From Hungatella effluvii (GTDB lineage: Bacteria; Bacillota; Clostridia; Lachnospirales; Lachnospiraceae): a stretch of DNA of 64,000 nucleotides. Below are positions 9,243 to 18,294 of the stretch, piece after piece. Position numbers and translations under genes: made by a program. The stretch covers positions 20,015-84,014 of the forward strand of contig NZ_QJKD01000023.1 in assembly GCF_003201875.1 (NCBI RefSeq), in the 5' to 3' direction. The first letter of the stretch is position 1, and each line of letters begins with the position of its first letter. The notes beneath the pieces were generated by a model. The model was not told the origin of the DNA. It did not search any database and was given only the letters and a program-made list of their open reading frames with translations.

Positions 9243-11831
9243 ATGAACATTAATAAATTTACACAGAAGTCACTTGAGGCGGTGCAGAAATGCGAGAAGC
9301 TGGCCTATGAATACGGGAACCAGCAGATTGAGCAGGAACATTTGCTGTACAGTCTTTTAACCGTGGAAGACAGCCTGATTTTAAAACTCATCACAAAGAT
9401 GAACGTTCAGAAGGAACAGTTTTTAAATGAGGCTGCCCAGGCTATAGAAAAGCTGCCGAAGGTGAGCGGCGGCCAGCTCTATATCAGCAATGATTTAAAT
9501 AAGGTATTGATCAGCGCCGAGGATGAGGCGAAAGCCATGGGAGACGAGTACGTTTCCGTGGAACATCTGTTTCTCGCTATGTTGAAGCAGCCTTCCAGAA
9601 TGGTAAAGGAGCTGTTCCGTTCCTATGGAATTACGCGAGAGAATTTCCTTCAGGCATTGTCAACGGTCCGCGGTAATCAGCGGGTTGTGAGTGACAACCC
9701 GGAGGCAACATACGATACACTGGAGAAGTATGGTTATGATATGGTGGAGCGTGCGAGAGACCAGAAGCTGGATCCGGTTATCGGCCGTGACAGCGAGATT
9801 CGTAACGTAGTAAGAATTCTTTCCCGAAAGACGAAGAATAATCCGGTTTTAATCGGGGAACCCGGTGTTGGTAAAACCGCAGTTGTCGAAGGTCTGGCAC
9901 AGCGTATTGTGCGGGGGGATGTGCCTGAGGGCTTAAAGGATAAGAAGCTGTTTGCCCTGGATATGGGAGCTCTCCTGGCGGGGGCCAAGTACCGCGGGGA
10001 ATTTGAGGAAAGGCTGAAAGCCGTTCTGGACGAGGTGAAGAAGAGTGACGGACAGATCATTCTGTTTATCGATGAGCTTCACACGATTGTAGGCGCAGGC
10101 AAGACCGAAGGATCCATGGATGCCGGCAATATGTTAAAACCGATGCTGGCCAGGGGCGAGCTTCATTGTATCGGCGCTACGACTCTGGATGAATACCGCC
10201 AGTACATCGAAAAGGACCAGGCGCTGGAGCGCCGTTTCCAGCCGGTTATGGTGGCTGAACCGAACGTGGAGGACACCATTTCAATCCTTCGTGGATTGAA
10301 GGAGCGGTACGAGGTTTACCACGGCGTGAAAATTACAGACTCGGCTCTGGTATCGGCGGCTACCCTTTCGGACCGCTATATCAGCGACAGGTTCCTTCCG
10401 GATAAGGCAATCGATCTGGTCGATGAGGCCTGTGCGATGATCAAGACAGAACTTGATTCCATGCCTGCAGAACTGGATGAACTGTCCAGAAAGATTATGC
10501 AGATGGAGATTGAGGAAGCGGCTCTTAAGAAAGAAACCGATCATCTGAGTAAGGACCGGCTGGCAGAGCTTCAGAAAGAACTGGCGGAGCTGCACGATGA
10601 ATTTGCTGTTTCCAAGGCCCAGTGGGAGAATGAGAAATCTTCAGTCGAGCACTTATCGACCCTGCGTGAAGAGATAGAGAATTTAAACCGGGAGATTCAG
10701 GACGCCAAACAGAAATACGATTTAAACCTTGCAGCTGAACTGCAGTACGGAAGGCTGCCTCAGCTTCAGAAAGAGCTGGAGGAAGAGGAGGCCCGTGTCA
10801 TGAGCCAGGATTTAAGCCTGGTGCATGAAAATGTGACGGAGGACGAGATTGCAAAGATCGTCTCCAAATGGACCGGTATTCCGGTTGCAAAGCTGACGGA
10901 GAGCGAGAGGAATAAGACGCTTCATCTCGATGAAGAACTTCATAGGAGAGTGATTGGTCAGAACGAAGCGGTTGAGAAGGTGACCGAGGCCATTATCCGT
11001 TCCAAGGCGGGGATCAAGGATCCCACAAAGCCTATTGGTTCCTTCCTGTTTTTAGGACCTACCGGCGTGGGTAAGACGGAGCTTGCGAAAGCGTTGGCGG
11101 AGAGACTGTTTGATGATGAAAATAACATCGTCAGGATCGACATGAGTGAATACATGGAGAAACACTCCGTATCCCGTCTGATCGGAGCGCCGCCAGGATA
11201 TGTGGGATACGACGAAGGCGGTCAGCTGACAGAGGCTGTCCGCAGAAAACCATATTCCGTTGTACTGTTTGATGAGGTGGAAAAGGCGCACCCGGATGTA
11301 TTCAACGTCCTTTTGCAGGTGTTGGATGATGGACGCATTACCGATTCAACCGGTAAAACCGTAGACTTTAAAAATACAATCATTATCATGACCTCCAATA
11401 TCGGTTCCCAGTACCTTTTAGACGGCATCGATGAGAGGGGCAGTATTACGCCGGAGGCCGAGGCCATGGTTATGAATGACTTAAGAGGCCATTTCCGTCC
11501 GGAATTTTTAAACAGGCTGGATGAGATTATTCTGTTCAAGCCTCTTACCAAGGATAATATTGCCGGGATCATCGATCTCATGATCCAGGATTTAAACAGA
11601 CGGATCGGGGATAAGGAATTGAAGATTGAACTGACTGATACCGCGAAGAAGTTTGTGGTGGATCGGGGCTACGATCCGATTTACGGAGCACGTCCGCTGA
11701 AAAGGTATCTCCAGAAGCATGTGGAGACACTGGCCGCGAAGATCATCCTCGGAGACGAGGTGAGAGCGGGCAATACAATTGTGATTGATGTAGCAGATAA
11801 CGGAAACCAGCTGATCGCATATCCCGAATAA
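9243..11831 (+). CDS. clpB: ATP-dependent disaggregase ClpB
   Basis: Hexameric AAA+ chaperone of 862 aa that rescues aggregated proteins together with DnaK; cytoplasmic. Domains in order: Clp N-domain (1-145), first AAA domain with Walker A GEPGVGKTA near residue 205 and Walker B region LFIDELHTI, the long middle coiled coil (about 400-520) that distinguishes ClpB from ClpA/ClpC, and the second AAA domain with GPTGVGKTE near 605 followed by the ClpB C-terminal domain (GARPLKRYLQKHVE). Length and order match the family. ATG follows GAAGGAGG. It is a single-gene unit with its own promoter and terminator. Confidence 0.98.
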   Translation: MNINKFTQKSLEAVQKCEKLAYEYGNQQIEQEHLLYSLLTVEDSLILKLITKMNVQKEQFLNEAAQAIEKLPKVSGGQLYISNDLNKVLISAEDEAKAMGDEYVSVEHLFLAMLKQPSRMVKELFRSYGITRENFLQALSTVRGNQRVVSDNPEATYDTLEKYGYDMVERARDQKLDPVIGRDSEIRNVVRILSRKTKNNPVLIGEPGVGKTAVVEGLAQRIVRGDVPEGLKDKKLFALDMGALLAGAKYRGEFEERLKAVLDEVKKSDGQIILFIDELHTIVGAGKTEGSMDAGNMLKPMLARGELHCIGATTLDEYRQYIEKDQALERRFQPVMVAEPNVEDTISILRGLKERYEVYHGVKITDSALVSAATLSDRYISDRFLPDKAIDLVDEACAMIKTELDSMPAELDELSRKIMQMEIEEAALKKETDHLSKDRLAELQKELAELHDEFAVSKAQWENEKSSVEHLSTLREEIENLNREIQDAKQKYDLNLAAELQYGRLPQLQKELEEEEARVMSQDLSLVHENVTEDEIAKIVSKWTGIPVAKLTESERNKTLHLDEELHRRVIGQNEAVEKVTEAIIRSKAGIKDPTKPIGSFLFLGPTGVGKTELAKALAERLFDDENNIVRIDMSEYMEKHSVSRLIGAPPGYVGYDEGGQLTEAVRRKPYSVVLFDEVEKAHPDVFNVLLQVLDDGRITDSTGKTVDFKNTIIIMTSNIGSQYLLDGIDERGSITPEAEAMVMNDLRGHFRPEFLNRLDEIILFKPLTKDNIAGIIDLMIQDLNRRIGDKELKIELTDTAKKFVVDRGYDPIYGARPLKRYLQKHVETLAAKIILGDEVRAGNTIVIDVADNGNQLIAYPE

Positions 11832-11841
11832 ATTATTGCAG

Positions 11842-11879
11842 TCCAATCCCCCGCAGATTACTGTGGGGGATTGGATTTT
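11842..11879 (+). terminator. Intrinsic terminator of clpB
   Basis: Arms TCCAATCCCCC (11842-11852) and its complement (11865-11875) form an 11-bp stem, extended inside by CAG/CTG, followed by TTTT. It separates clpB from the convergent asparaginase gene, whose stop codon abuts it. Confidence 0.88.
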
Positions 11880-12886
11880 CAGTACGCCCGCCATAAAATA
11901 TCTTTATTCACTGTGCGATAGAACATATCACGAATCTCATGTACATTCTGCGTCTGCCCCAGGATCCACATCAGCTTTGTCACCGTGGCCTCCAGCGTCA
12001 TGTCATATGCCTCCAGGAGACCGAATTCTTTTTTGATGGAACGCCCGATCTCATAGACAGACATGTTACTGCCCTCATTGGTTACCTGAGTGGTCATGAC
12101 AACGGTCTTGCCGAGAGAAATCCATTTCTCGATGGCTTTGTAAAAATCCCCGCTGTCATAGGAGGGAAGTCCACCTACACCAAAGGACTCGATGATGACG
12201 GCATCATAATGGCCCGCCATGTAATCCAGCACATCAGCGCCCATGGAAGGGATCAGTTTCAGCAGGGCGACATTGGGGTTCAGCGTGCGATAAAACTGAA
12301 CATGGTCCGTTAAATGCTCTTTTTCATCCAGATAAAAGATAACGTGGCCGTCCTGGATCATGGCAATATATGGAAAATTGATGCTGGAAAATGCGTTATA
12401 GCTCTTAGTTCGTTCCTTTTTTCCGCGGGTACCCGCAATTACTTTTCCATCAAAGACAATGGTGACGCCGCAGGAACGGTTGTCGCTGGCAAAACGAAGG
12501 CTGTCACACAAGTTGATTCTGGCATCCGTATTTTCCATATCGATCGGCTTCTGAGCGCCTGTAATGACGATGGGCTTCGGGGAATTTTGAATCAGATAGG
12601 AGAGTGCGGCGGCCGTGTAGGCCATGGTATCCGTTCCGTGACAGATGACAAAGCCGTCGTATTCTTCATAGTGCGCCTCGATGGTCTCTGCCATGGTGAG
12701 CCAGTGTTTTGGCTGCATATTGGTGCTGTCTATATTGAGTATCTGAATGCTGTCCGCCTGGCAGAACTGCTTTGCATCCGGAACATATGAGAGAAGCTCT
12801 TCCGAAGAGATCAGAGGCTTTAAGCCGGATTCACCGCGTTTGCAGGCGATGGTGCCGCCAGTGCCGAGCATTAATATTTTTTTCAT
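11879..12886 (-). CDS. Type I (cytoplasmic) L-asparaginase
   Basis: Hydrolyses L-asparagine to aspartate and ammonia. The 335-aa protein has the N-terminal nucleophile motif GTGGTIACKR and the second active-site motif ICHGTDTMAYTA, and no signal peptide, so it is the cytoplasmic form. The ATG at 12886 has a clear AGGAGG site; the frame stays open for another 106 codons upstream, but that extension reads through a folded intergenic repeat and is not credible as protein. It is transcribed towards clpB. The symbol ansA or ansB is used variably for this family, so none is given. Confidence 0.94.
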   Translation of the reverse strand: MKKILMLGTGGTIACKRGESGLKPLISSEELLSYVPDAKQFCQADSIQILNIDSTNMQPKHWLTMAETIEAHYEEYDGFVICHGTDTMAYTAAALSYLIQNSPKPIVITGAQKPIDMENTDARINLCDSLRFASDNRSCGVTIVFDGKVIAGTRGKKERTKSYNAFSSINFPYIAMIQDGHVIFYLDEKEHLTDHVQFYRTLNPNVALLKLIPSMGADVLDYMAGHYDAVIIESFGVGGLPSYDSGDFYKAIEKWISLGKTVVMTTQVTNEGSNMSVYEIGRSIKKEFGLLEAYDMTLEATVTKLMWILGQTQNVHEIRDMFYRTVNKDILWRAY

Positions 12887-12975
12887 GGAATTTCCTCCTG
12901 TTATGATGCTGAAAACGATTGTATCACGACTTTTTTCATTCGTATAGGGCTTTTTAAAATTCTCTTCGTGAATTG

Positions 12976-13126
12976 GTAACAGTTCCGACGGCTCATCTTC
13001 TTGACCGAAAAATCCGGTCAAGAAGCATCGGATATTCATCCGATGTAAAAATTGGTGCATAAAGCCGCTTACAAGCAAGCTTAACGCTGCTTCCTGCGCC
13101 AATTTTCCCGCCGTCTGAACTGTTAC
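12976..13126. repeat. Nested inverted-repeat element, cloverleaf-like
   Basis: Outer arms GTAACAGTTCCGACGGC (12976-12992) and 13110-13126 pair at 16 of 17 positions. Inside are three further hairpins: 12997-13007 with 13015-13025 (11 bp, perfect), 13026-13032 with 13039-13045 (7 bp, perfect) and 13048-13058 with 13096-13106 (11 bp, one G-T). It lies between the asparaginase start and the pilus promoter. This could be a small palindromic mobile element or a structured RNA; no T tract marks it as a terminator. Confidence 0.7.
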
Positions 13127-13166
13127 ATAAATTGATGTCTGCAGCAACGTAATCGATTTCTGCACG

Positions 13167-13195
13167 TTGAAAATACCGGAAATATATGCTAGAAT
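13167..13195 (+). promoter_or_regulatory. Promoter of the DUF4250/type IV pilus operon
   Basis: TTGAAA at 13167-13172, a 17-nt spacer and TAGAAT at 13190-13195, with the extended -10 dinucleotide TG one base upstream. It lies 34 nt before the DUF4250 start, and the following genes are closely packed, so it probably drives the pilus genes. Confidence 0.65.
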
Positions 13196-13228
13196 GAATT
13201 GCATTGATATAGAACAGGAGAATCGGAA

Positions 13229-13408
13229 ATGGCAAATGTACCTAAAGACCCGGTCATGCTGCTCAGTTTCTTAAATACACAGCTTCGCGACTATTACCCC
13301 TCTCTGGAGGACTGCTGTCTGTCGCTGGGCCTTGATAAGGAAGAGATAACCAGTGGACTGGCCTCGATTGACTACTATTATAATGAAGAAAAAAAACAGT
13401 TTATTTAG
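13229..13408 (+). CDS. DUF4250 family small protein
   Basis: 59 aa, starting MANVPKDPVMLLSFLNTQLR, which is the characteristic opening of the DUF4250 family of Clostridia. It has no signal or membrane segment and probably forms a small helical domain. Function is unknown. ATG follows CAGGAGAATCGGA. Its 3' end overlaps the first 26 nt of the leader-containing start proposed for the first pilin, so the two may be translationally coupled. It sits directly behind the probable operon promoter. Confidence 0.88.
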   Translation: MANVPKDPVMLLSFLNTQLRDYYPSLEDCCLSLGLDKEEITSGLASIDYYYNEEKKQFI

Positions 13409-13859
13409 ATGGGTGAAAAGCAAACGAAAACGTATGCAAAAGGATGATGCGGGCTTTACCTTAATTGAGACGCTTGCGGTGCTCTCCATCATTGCGATTC
13501 TTGCAGCGAATCTCGTCCCCGAGCTGAATGCATTTATCGATGATGCAAAGAAAAAGTCGTATGTGGCGGAGACGTTTATGGTAAAGGCAGCCATGCAGTC
13601 GTATGTCATTGACCGGCTTGCTGAAGACGGAGTGATCGATGACTTCGTTATGTATAACGAGATATTTTACCCGGAGGTAGGGAGTAAAGAGAACGCTTTA
13701 TACGATATGCTGAAAGGCAGTGTTACGAAAGGCGGACAGATCCGGGGCATCTTTTATGACCCGGCGACAGGTAAGATAAACGGTATGATCTACGATGTGA
13801 AGGATTATCAAATAGAGATTAAGAATGATTCCGAAGTGGAAGTCCGTGACAGAAAATGA
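13383..13859 (+). CDS. Type IV prepilin-like protein (first pilin)
   Basis: Has a basic leader, then the prepilin cleavage site DAG^FTLIETLAVLSII with Glu at +5 and a hydrophobic alpha-1 helix, followed by a short globular domain ending in charged residues; 158 aa from this start. Processed by the prepilin peptidase downstream and assembled into a type IV pilus or pseudopilus. Start choice is uncertain: ATG at 13383 lies inside the DUF4250 gene and ATG at 13434 would give a 7-residue leader; neither has a good ribosome site, favouring coupling to DUF4250. The helix and the kink region AFIDDAKKKSYV closely resemble those of the next gene. Confidence 0.85.
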   Translation: MKKKNSLFRWVKSKRKRMQKDDAGFTLIETLAVLSIIAILAANLVPELNAFIDDAKKKSYVAETFMVKAAMQSYVIDRLAEDGVIDDFVMYNEIFYPEVGSKENALYDMLKGSVTKGGQIRGIFYDPATGKINGMIYDVKDYQIEIKNDSEVEVRDRK

Positions 13860-13875
13860 AAAAGGGATAACAAAG

Positions 13876-14304
13876 ATGAACAGATGGAAACACATAAGAG
13901 AAGACAGAAATGGATTTACGCTGGTAGAAGTGCTTGCAGTTCTGGTCATTATTGCAATCCTGGCAGCGGTTGCTATTCCGACCATGAGTGGGTTTATCAG
14001 TGATGCTAGAAAGAAGTCATATACTTCGCAGGCCCGGAATGTCTATGTTGCAGCACAGGCTGCGGCTCTGGAACAGGAAGGCACGAATAACGGAACAGCT
14101 GTGGCCTCGGTTGTCGAGTATACCAGAGGTGACGGTTCCAAATACATAGCCAGAGTGGAGGCGCTTCTGGGCAATGACGTGGAGAGCGGAAGCAGCTTTA
14201 AGATAACGCTGGATGGAAACAAAGTTGAGGAAATAGAGTATACCCCGGAAGATGGGAAGAAGATTACGATCACCGGCGGAAAGGGCGTTACCTATGAAGA
14301 CTGA
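13876..14304 (+). CDS. Type IV prepilin (probable major pilin)
   Basis: 142 aa. The leader MNRWKHIREDRNG is followed by cleavage site G^FTLVEVLAVLVII (Glu at +5), the alpha-1 helix ILAAVAIPTMSGFISDA, and a small C-terminal domain. Most likely the main pilus subunit, being the most typical pilin here, secreted through the PilC/PilB machine encoded in this operon. The start at 13876 has an AAGGGATAACAAAG site; a longer in-frame start at 13825 would overlap the first pilin. No cysteine pair is present in the C-terminal domain, so there is no classical D-region disulphide. Confidence 0.9.
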   Translation: MNRWKHIREDRNGFTLVEVLAVLVIIAILAAVAIPTMSGFISDARKKSYTSQARNVYVAAQAAALEQEGTNNGTAVASVVEYTRGDGSKYIARVEALLGNDVESGSSFKITLDGNKVEEIEYTPEDGKKITITGGKGVTYED

Positions 14305-14314
14305 AGAGGAGCAT

Positions 14315-14872
14315 ATGGGCAGAAGTATTCCCAGGAGGGTCGTCGCAGCTGCGGTGGCCCTTTTTCTGGCGGGTATAACCTGGTATTACTGCGGTGGATT
14401 TGGCCTCCATGCAGTCATGATATGGCTGGTGTGTCTGATTTTAGCAGCGATCGCATATACGGATTTTAAAACTATGCGCATTCCGAACCGGATGACAGCT
14501 GCGCTTCTCATTCCTGCGTTCCTGTCTCTTGTGACGGAGCCGGGAATCACTCTTTTAAGCAGAGCGATGGGAGGGCTTGCTGTCAGCCTGCCCATGTATC
14601 TCATGACACTTGCCGTTCCGGAAAGCTTTGGCGGCGGTGATATCAAACTGATGGCTGTCTGCGGCCTTATACTTGGAGGACCGCGGATCATTGCTGCCGC
14701 CTTTCTCTCTGTGGTGTCTGGAGGTTGTTATGCAATCTGGCTGCTGGCGTCACATAAGGCCGGGCGCGGATCGCATTTTGCTTTTGGTCCATTTCTGGCG
14801 GCGGGTGTCGTGATTTCCCTTCTGTATGGAGACAAGCTGCTGGCCTGGTATCTGGGATTTTTAAGAGGATGA
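14315..14872 (+). CDS. Prepilin peptidase (A24 aspartic protease)
   Basis: Polytopic membrane protease, 185 aa, that removes prepilin leaders. Both catalytic aspartates are visible: YTDFKTMRIPN and FGGGDIKL. It lacks the N-terminal cytoplasmic zinc/methylase domain of long PilD enzymes, so it is a short TadV/ComC-like version and may not methylate pilins. The ATG at 14315 has an ideal AAGAGGAG site; an alternative ATG at 14294 overlaps the pilin stop and adds seven residues. It lies directly after the pilin genes it should process. Confidence 0.9.
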   Translation: MGRSIPRRVVAAAVALFLAGITWYYCGGFGLHAVMIWLVCLILAAIAYTDFKTMRIPNRMTAALLIPAFLSLVTEPGITLLSRAMGGLAVSLPMYLMTLAVPESFGGGDIKLMAVCGLILGGPRIIAAAFLSVVSGGCYAIWLLASHKAGRGSHFAFGPFLAAGVVISLLYGDKLLAWYLGFLRG

Positions 14873-14888
14873 GAGAAAGGGTGATTTT

Positions 14889-16076
14889 GTGGCAGATTAC
14901 GAATATACAGCGAAAAGTATAAACGGCAGGCGCACGAGAGGGAAGATTCAGGCTCAGGACTTTGATCAGGCGTGGACAAAGATCCGGGCCATGGGTCTGT
15001 ATCCGGTGAAGGTCAAAGAAGAGCGCGGAAAAGTCAGAAGGCGTCCATTGGGCTATGGACTTCTGTCACGATTTATGGGTGAATTGACGGTCATGCTGAA
15101 TTCCGGAATACCTTTGGCGCAGGCGCTGAACTTAATCAGTGTCAAGGAGTCGAGAAAGGATTTAAGGGAGATCTATGGAAAACTCTATCATATGATCCTG
15201 CACGGCGTGGATTTTTCTCAGGCGATGGAGATGCAGGATGGCGTATTTCCACCCATTCTCATCGGCATGGTGCGCGCCGGGGAAGCGGGAGGCGGCCTCG
15301 CAGAGGCGACAGGGAAAATGGCAGAGTACTTCGAACGGGAAGATGAGACGAGGAAAAAGATCGGGACCGCTATGGTCTATCCCGCCTTTCTCTTTCTGAC
15401 CGTTACTGCGGTGGTGCTCCTGTTGTTTACGGCCGTCCTTCCCAGCTTTTTCGAGCTGTTCGAATCCATGGAGCAAATACCGGCTTCCACGCAGATTCTT
15501 ATGGCAGTAAGCCGCGGGCTTCGGAATCATTTTACAGATATTGCCGCGGTCATTATTTCGGCTGCAGTGATCCTGGCCGGAGTATTTACCCGGCCTGGCG
15601 CAGTGGTATGGAAGGATAAAATGATGCTTCATATTCCGGGGACCGGGACACTTCTTAAGACGATTATGGCTGGCAGATTTGCAAGGACCTTCAGTTTCCT
15701 GTATGGCGGAGGCGTTCCATTTATTAATGCACTGGAACTGACTGCGGATGCGCTGGGCAGCCGCTATATGAAGAAACGGCTCTGTCAGGTAATGGAGGAT
15801 ATGAAAAACGGAATGCTTCTTTCCGACTCACTGTCCCAGATCAGAGAGTTCTGTCCCGAACTAATTCACAGCATTTACATAGGAGAGGAATCCGGTAATT
15901 TGGATTCCATGTTGAAACGCACCGCGGAATCCTTTGAAATAAGGTCAGAGACAGCGATAAAGCGGCTTTTGTCGCTTCTGGAGCCGACCATGATTATTAT
16001 CATGGCAGTCATCATTGGTTATTTGATGCTGTCAGTGATGGTTCCCATTTACCAGTATTATCAGAGTATCGGTTAA
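14889..16076 (+). CDS. Type IV pilus inner-membrane platform protein PilC/GspF
   Basis: 395 aa with two T2SSF domains in tandem, each a cytoplasmic helical bundle followed by membrane segments (around 165-190, 215-235 and 365-390). Family motifs include MLNSGIPLAQAL in the first domain and YGGGVPFINALELT in the second. It anchors the assembly ATPase and couples its motion to pilin polymerisation. GTG start preceded by GAAAGGG, 16 nt after the peptidase. Length matches GspF/PilC. Confidence 0.94.
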   Translation: MADYEYTAKSINGRRTRGKIQAQDFDQAWTKIRAMGLYPVKVKEERGKVRRRPLGYGLLSRFMGELTVMLNSGIPLAQALNLISVKESRKDLREIYGKLYHMILHGVDFSQAMEMQDGVFPPILIGMVRAGEAGGGLAEATGKMAEYFEREDETRKKIGTAMVYPAFLFLTVTAVVLLLFTAVLPSFFELFESMEQIPASTQILMAVSRGLRNHFTDIAAVIISAAVILAGVFTRPGAVVWKDKMMLHIPGTGTLLKTIMAGRFARTFSFLYGGGVPFINALELTADALGSRYMKKRLCQVMEDMKNGMLLSDSLSQIREFCPELIHSIYIGEESGNLDSMLKRTAESFEIRSETAIKRLLSLLEPTMIIIMAVIIGYLMLSVMVPIYQYYQSIG

Positions 16077-16098
16077 GGCCTTAAACAGGAGGGCACAT

Positions 16099-17577
16099 AT
16101 GAGATTATCAGTCTATTTAGGGGAAAATGAGATAAAAACTGTGCTTGGAAGGTCAGGGAAAAAGATAGAGATTATGGATTGCCTCAGCATCCGTTTAAAG
16201 GAAGGCGCCTTAATCAACGACGTTGTGACAGAAGAGGAAGCTGTAAAGGAGGTACTGAACGGAATCAGGAAGCGGTATGGAAAATACCGCAGGCATGTGT
16301 ATTTGACTATGGGCGGAAACCAGATTATCACGAAGGTGCTGAGAGCTCCGCGGATGCCTCACAGCCAGATGCTGGAACTGGTGAGGCGGGAGATTTCCGA
16401 TCTGATTCTGCCCTCAGAGAAAGGCAGCTACGTCTATGATTACAGCATCATCAGGAGGAAAAACAGGGATAACAAAGGGTGTACCATCCTCTGTGTGGCG
16501 ATGAAACGCAGTGTGATTCTTGAGTACCAGAGCCTGTTTTCCGAATGTGGGATGAAGCTGAAATCGATAGACGTCGCAGTTGATGGTTTGAATAATCTGG
16601 TTGATTTCCTGCCGTCTTTCCGGAATAAGACATTTATTATGGCAATCGCGGATGGACGGAATATGATGACATCGCTTTACATCGATGGTGTCTATACGTA
16701 TACGAACCGTATGCGTCTGGTCGATGAGAGAGGAACTGAGGAGAGTACGGCAGAGATGGCAAAGGTGATCCGGTCCGTTATCCATTTCTGCAAGATGCAG
16801 AGAGACGAATTTGAACTGGATTCCGTCTGTCTCTGCGGGCTGGGGAAAGAAGAACTGGACAGCCTCATTCCCCGCATTGTGAAAAATGAGGATATCACCG
16901 TGACAGTGCCCGGCGCGGAAGCGCTGATTACAGCGAAAGACGGCATCAGCTATTCCATGGGCCAGTATATGTATGTCACCGGCAGTCTGCTGGGAGGCCG
17001 TAAGTCTCTGGATCTCATTGGAGCGGCGAAACAGAAGGAAAGGCGCAGGGAAGAGGAACGGTCCCGTTTTCTTTGGGCAGGTCTTTTACCTGCGGCAATT
17101 ATCAGTATCTTTCTGGGGATTGCGGCGGATAACGAGATTGCTGTAAGAAACATGAGGGAAGAGATACATGTTCTTGAAGAACGTCTGTCTGAAAAAGGGA
17201 GAAAAGAGGCGCTGGCCGAAGAAAAACAGTTGAAAGAGAAACTGATGTCCCTGAGAACCCTGACGGCCGGGCAGGCTGCGGTAAAGAAAGAGGCGGTAAA
17301 GACTGCGAAGATGAACAGCGCTGTGCGGAAGTACATCTTTGACGCGGCGGGCGGAAGCCTGGAGCTCTCCGAACCGGAATACATGGATGGCTCGCTGATT
17401 TTTAACGGAAATTCACAGAACTATGAGGAAATATCAGCTTATGCGCACAGACTGGAAGAGAGCGGACTGTTCTCAAAGGTAGAGTATTCCGGATTTACCA
17501 ATGTCAATCCGGTGACAAAGAAAAAGGATGGCTGGTACTATTTTCAACTGGAGTGTGTATTAAAAATGCCGGAATAA
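16099..17577 (+). CDS. PilM-like protein with a PilN-like C-terminal extension
   Basis: 492 aa. Residues 1-320 show an actin-like PilM fold (LSVYLGENEIKTVLG at the start, then YVYDYSII and SIDVAVDGLNNLV). Around 325-348 lies a hydrophobic segment, then a charged coiled coil (about 350-400) and a small C-terminal domain that resembles PilN in arrangement. In Proteobacteria, PilM is cytoplasmic and binds the PilN N-terminus; here both parts appear joined. The next gene is PilO-like, which keeps the M-N-O order. ATG follows ACAGGAGGG. The PilN assignment is by architecture only. Confidence 0.8.
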   Translation: MRLSVYLGENEIKTVLGRSGKKIEIMDCLSIRLKEGALINDVVTEEEAVKEVLNGIRKRYGKYRRHVYLTMGGNQIITKVLRAPRMPHSQMLELVRREISDLILPSEKGSYVYDYSIIRRKNRDNKGCTILCVAMKRSVILEYQSLFSECGMKLKSIDVAVDGLNNLVDFLPSFRNKTFIMAIADGRNMMTSLYIDGVYTYTNRMRLVDERGTEESTAEMAKVIRSVIHFCKMQRDEFELDSVCLCGLGKEELDSLIPRIVKNEDITVTVPGAEALITAKDGISYSMGQYMYVTGSLLGGRKSLDLIGAAKQKERRREEERSRFLWAGLLPAAIISIFLGIAADNEIAVRNMREEIHVLEERLSEKGRKEALAEEKQLKEKLMSLRTLTAGQAAVKKEAVKTAKMNSAVRKYIFDAAGGSLELSEPEYMDGSLIFNGNSQNYEEISAYAHRLEESGLFSKVEYSGFTNVNPVTKKKDGWYYFQLECVLKMPE

Positions 17578-17587
17578 GGAGGGAACC

Positions 17588-18265
17588 ATGAGAAAACTGA
17601 CGCAGAGAGAAAAGGTACTGGTTTATATTGCGGTAGTTCTTCTGCTTTTAACGGGAGTCTACTATCTGGTGAAAATTCCATCCGATATGAAACGGGTAAG
17701 GACAGAGGCGGAACTGAAAATTATACAGCTTCAGGAACGCGAGTCCGAGAACGATCTGACCGGGAAATCTGTCCTGGAGCAGGAGATTGGCAGAGAACAG
17801 GGCGTGATCGGTGAAAATACGGAGGACTATCTGCCGTACCGCACCAATTCCATGCTGATACCGGAACTTGCAGAGTATCTGACCTCCTTTGAAATTGTAC
17901 CCGAGACCATTAAGGTTTTAGATGTTTCGGTTCTGGAGACAAAGGATGCGGCGGAAACAGGATATAACATCCATAAGGCGACTGTCCATATAGAGGCATC
18001 AGGAGCAATGGAAGATTTATACCGGCTGCTGGACTGGGCATACGACAGAGACTGGATCTCTGTGACTTCATATTCCAGAAACAGCATAGAGGATAAGGCC
18101 GATGGAACGGAAGCGATGACGGATGGCAGCGTCAATGGTGAAACGCTGTCTATGACGGTGACTTGCTTGATGCTGGAGTTGAAAAGCAGTGAGGAGTTGA
18201 AAAGTAGTGAGGAAGTGAAAAACAGTGGTGAATACAGCGATATGAAAATCATCAGTGAGCCCTGA
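17588..18265 (+). CDS. PilO-like pilus assembly protein
   Basis: 225 aa with one N-terminal membrane helix (VLVYIAVVLLLLTGVYYLV), a coiled-coil stretch (about 35-75) and an alpha/beta domain, the usual PilO plan. It would form the alignment subcomplex with the PilM/N protein encoded 10 nt upstream. The C-terminus carries a near-repeat of about 18 bp (18176-18235) encoding three copies of an ELKSSE-like unit, unusual for PilO. ATG follows AAGGAGGG. Assignment is from position and topology. Confidence 0.72.
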   Translation: MRKLTQREKVLVYIAVVLLLLTGVYYLVKIPSDMKRVRTEAELKIIQLQERESENDLTGKSVLEQEIGREQGVIGENTEDYLPYRTNSMLIPELAEYLTSFEIVPETIKVLDVSVLETKDAAETGYNIHKATVHIEASGAMEDLYRLLDWAYDRDWISVTSYSRNSIEDKADGTEAMTDGSVNGETLSMTVTCLMLELKSSEELKSSEEVKNSGEYSDMKIISEP

Positions 18266-18294
18266 AAGACAGTAAACTGAAATGAGGTGGTTAA

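Noticed and set aside
12314..12790. 158-codon plus frame opposite the asparaginase gene
   Set aside because: It is the antisense shadow of a well-defined enzyme.
12887..13204. 106-codon N-terminal extension of the asparaginase
   Set aside because: The frame merely stays open through the palindromic element; the ATG at 12886 has an AGGAGG site and the enzyme's usual N-terminus begins there.
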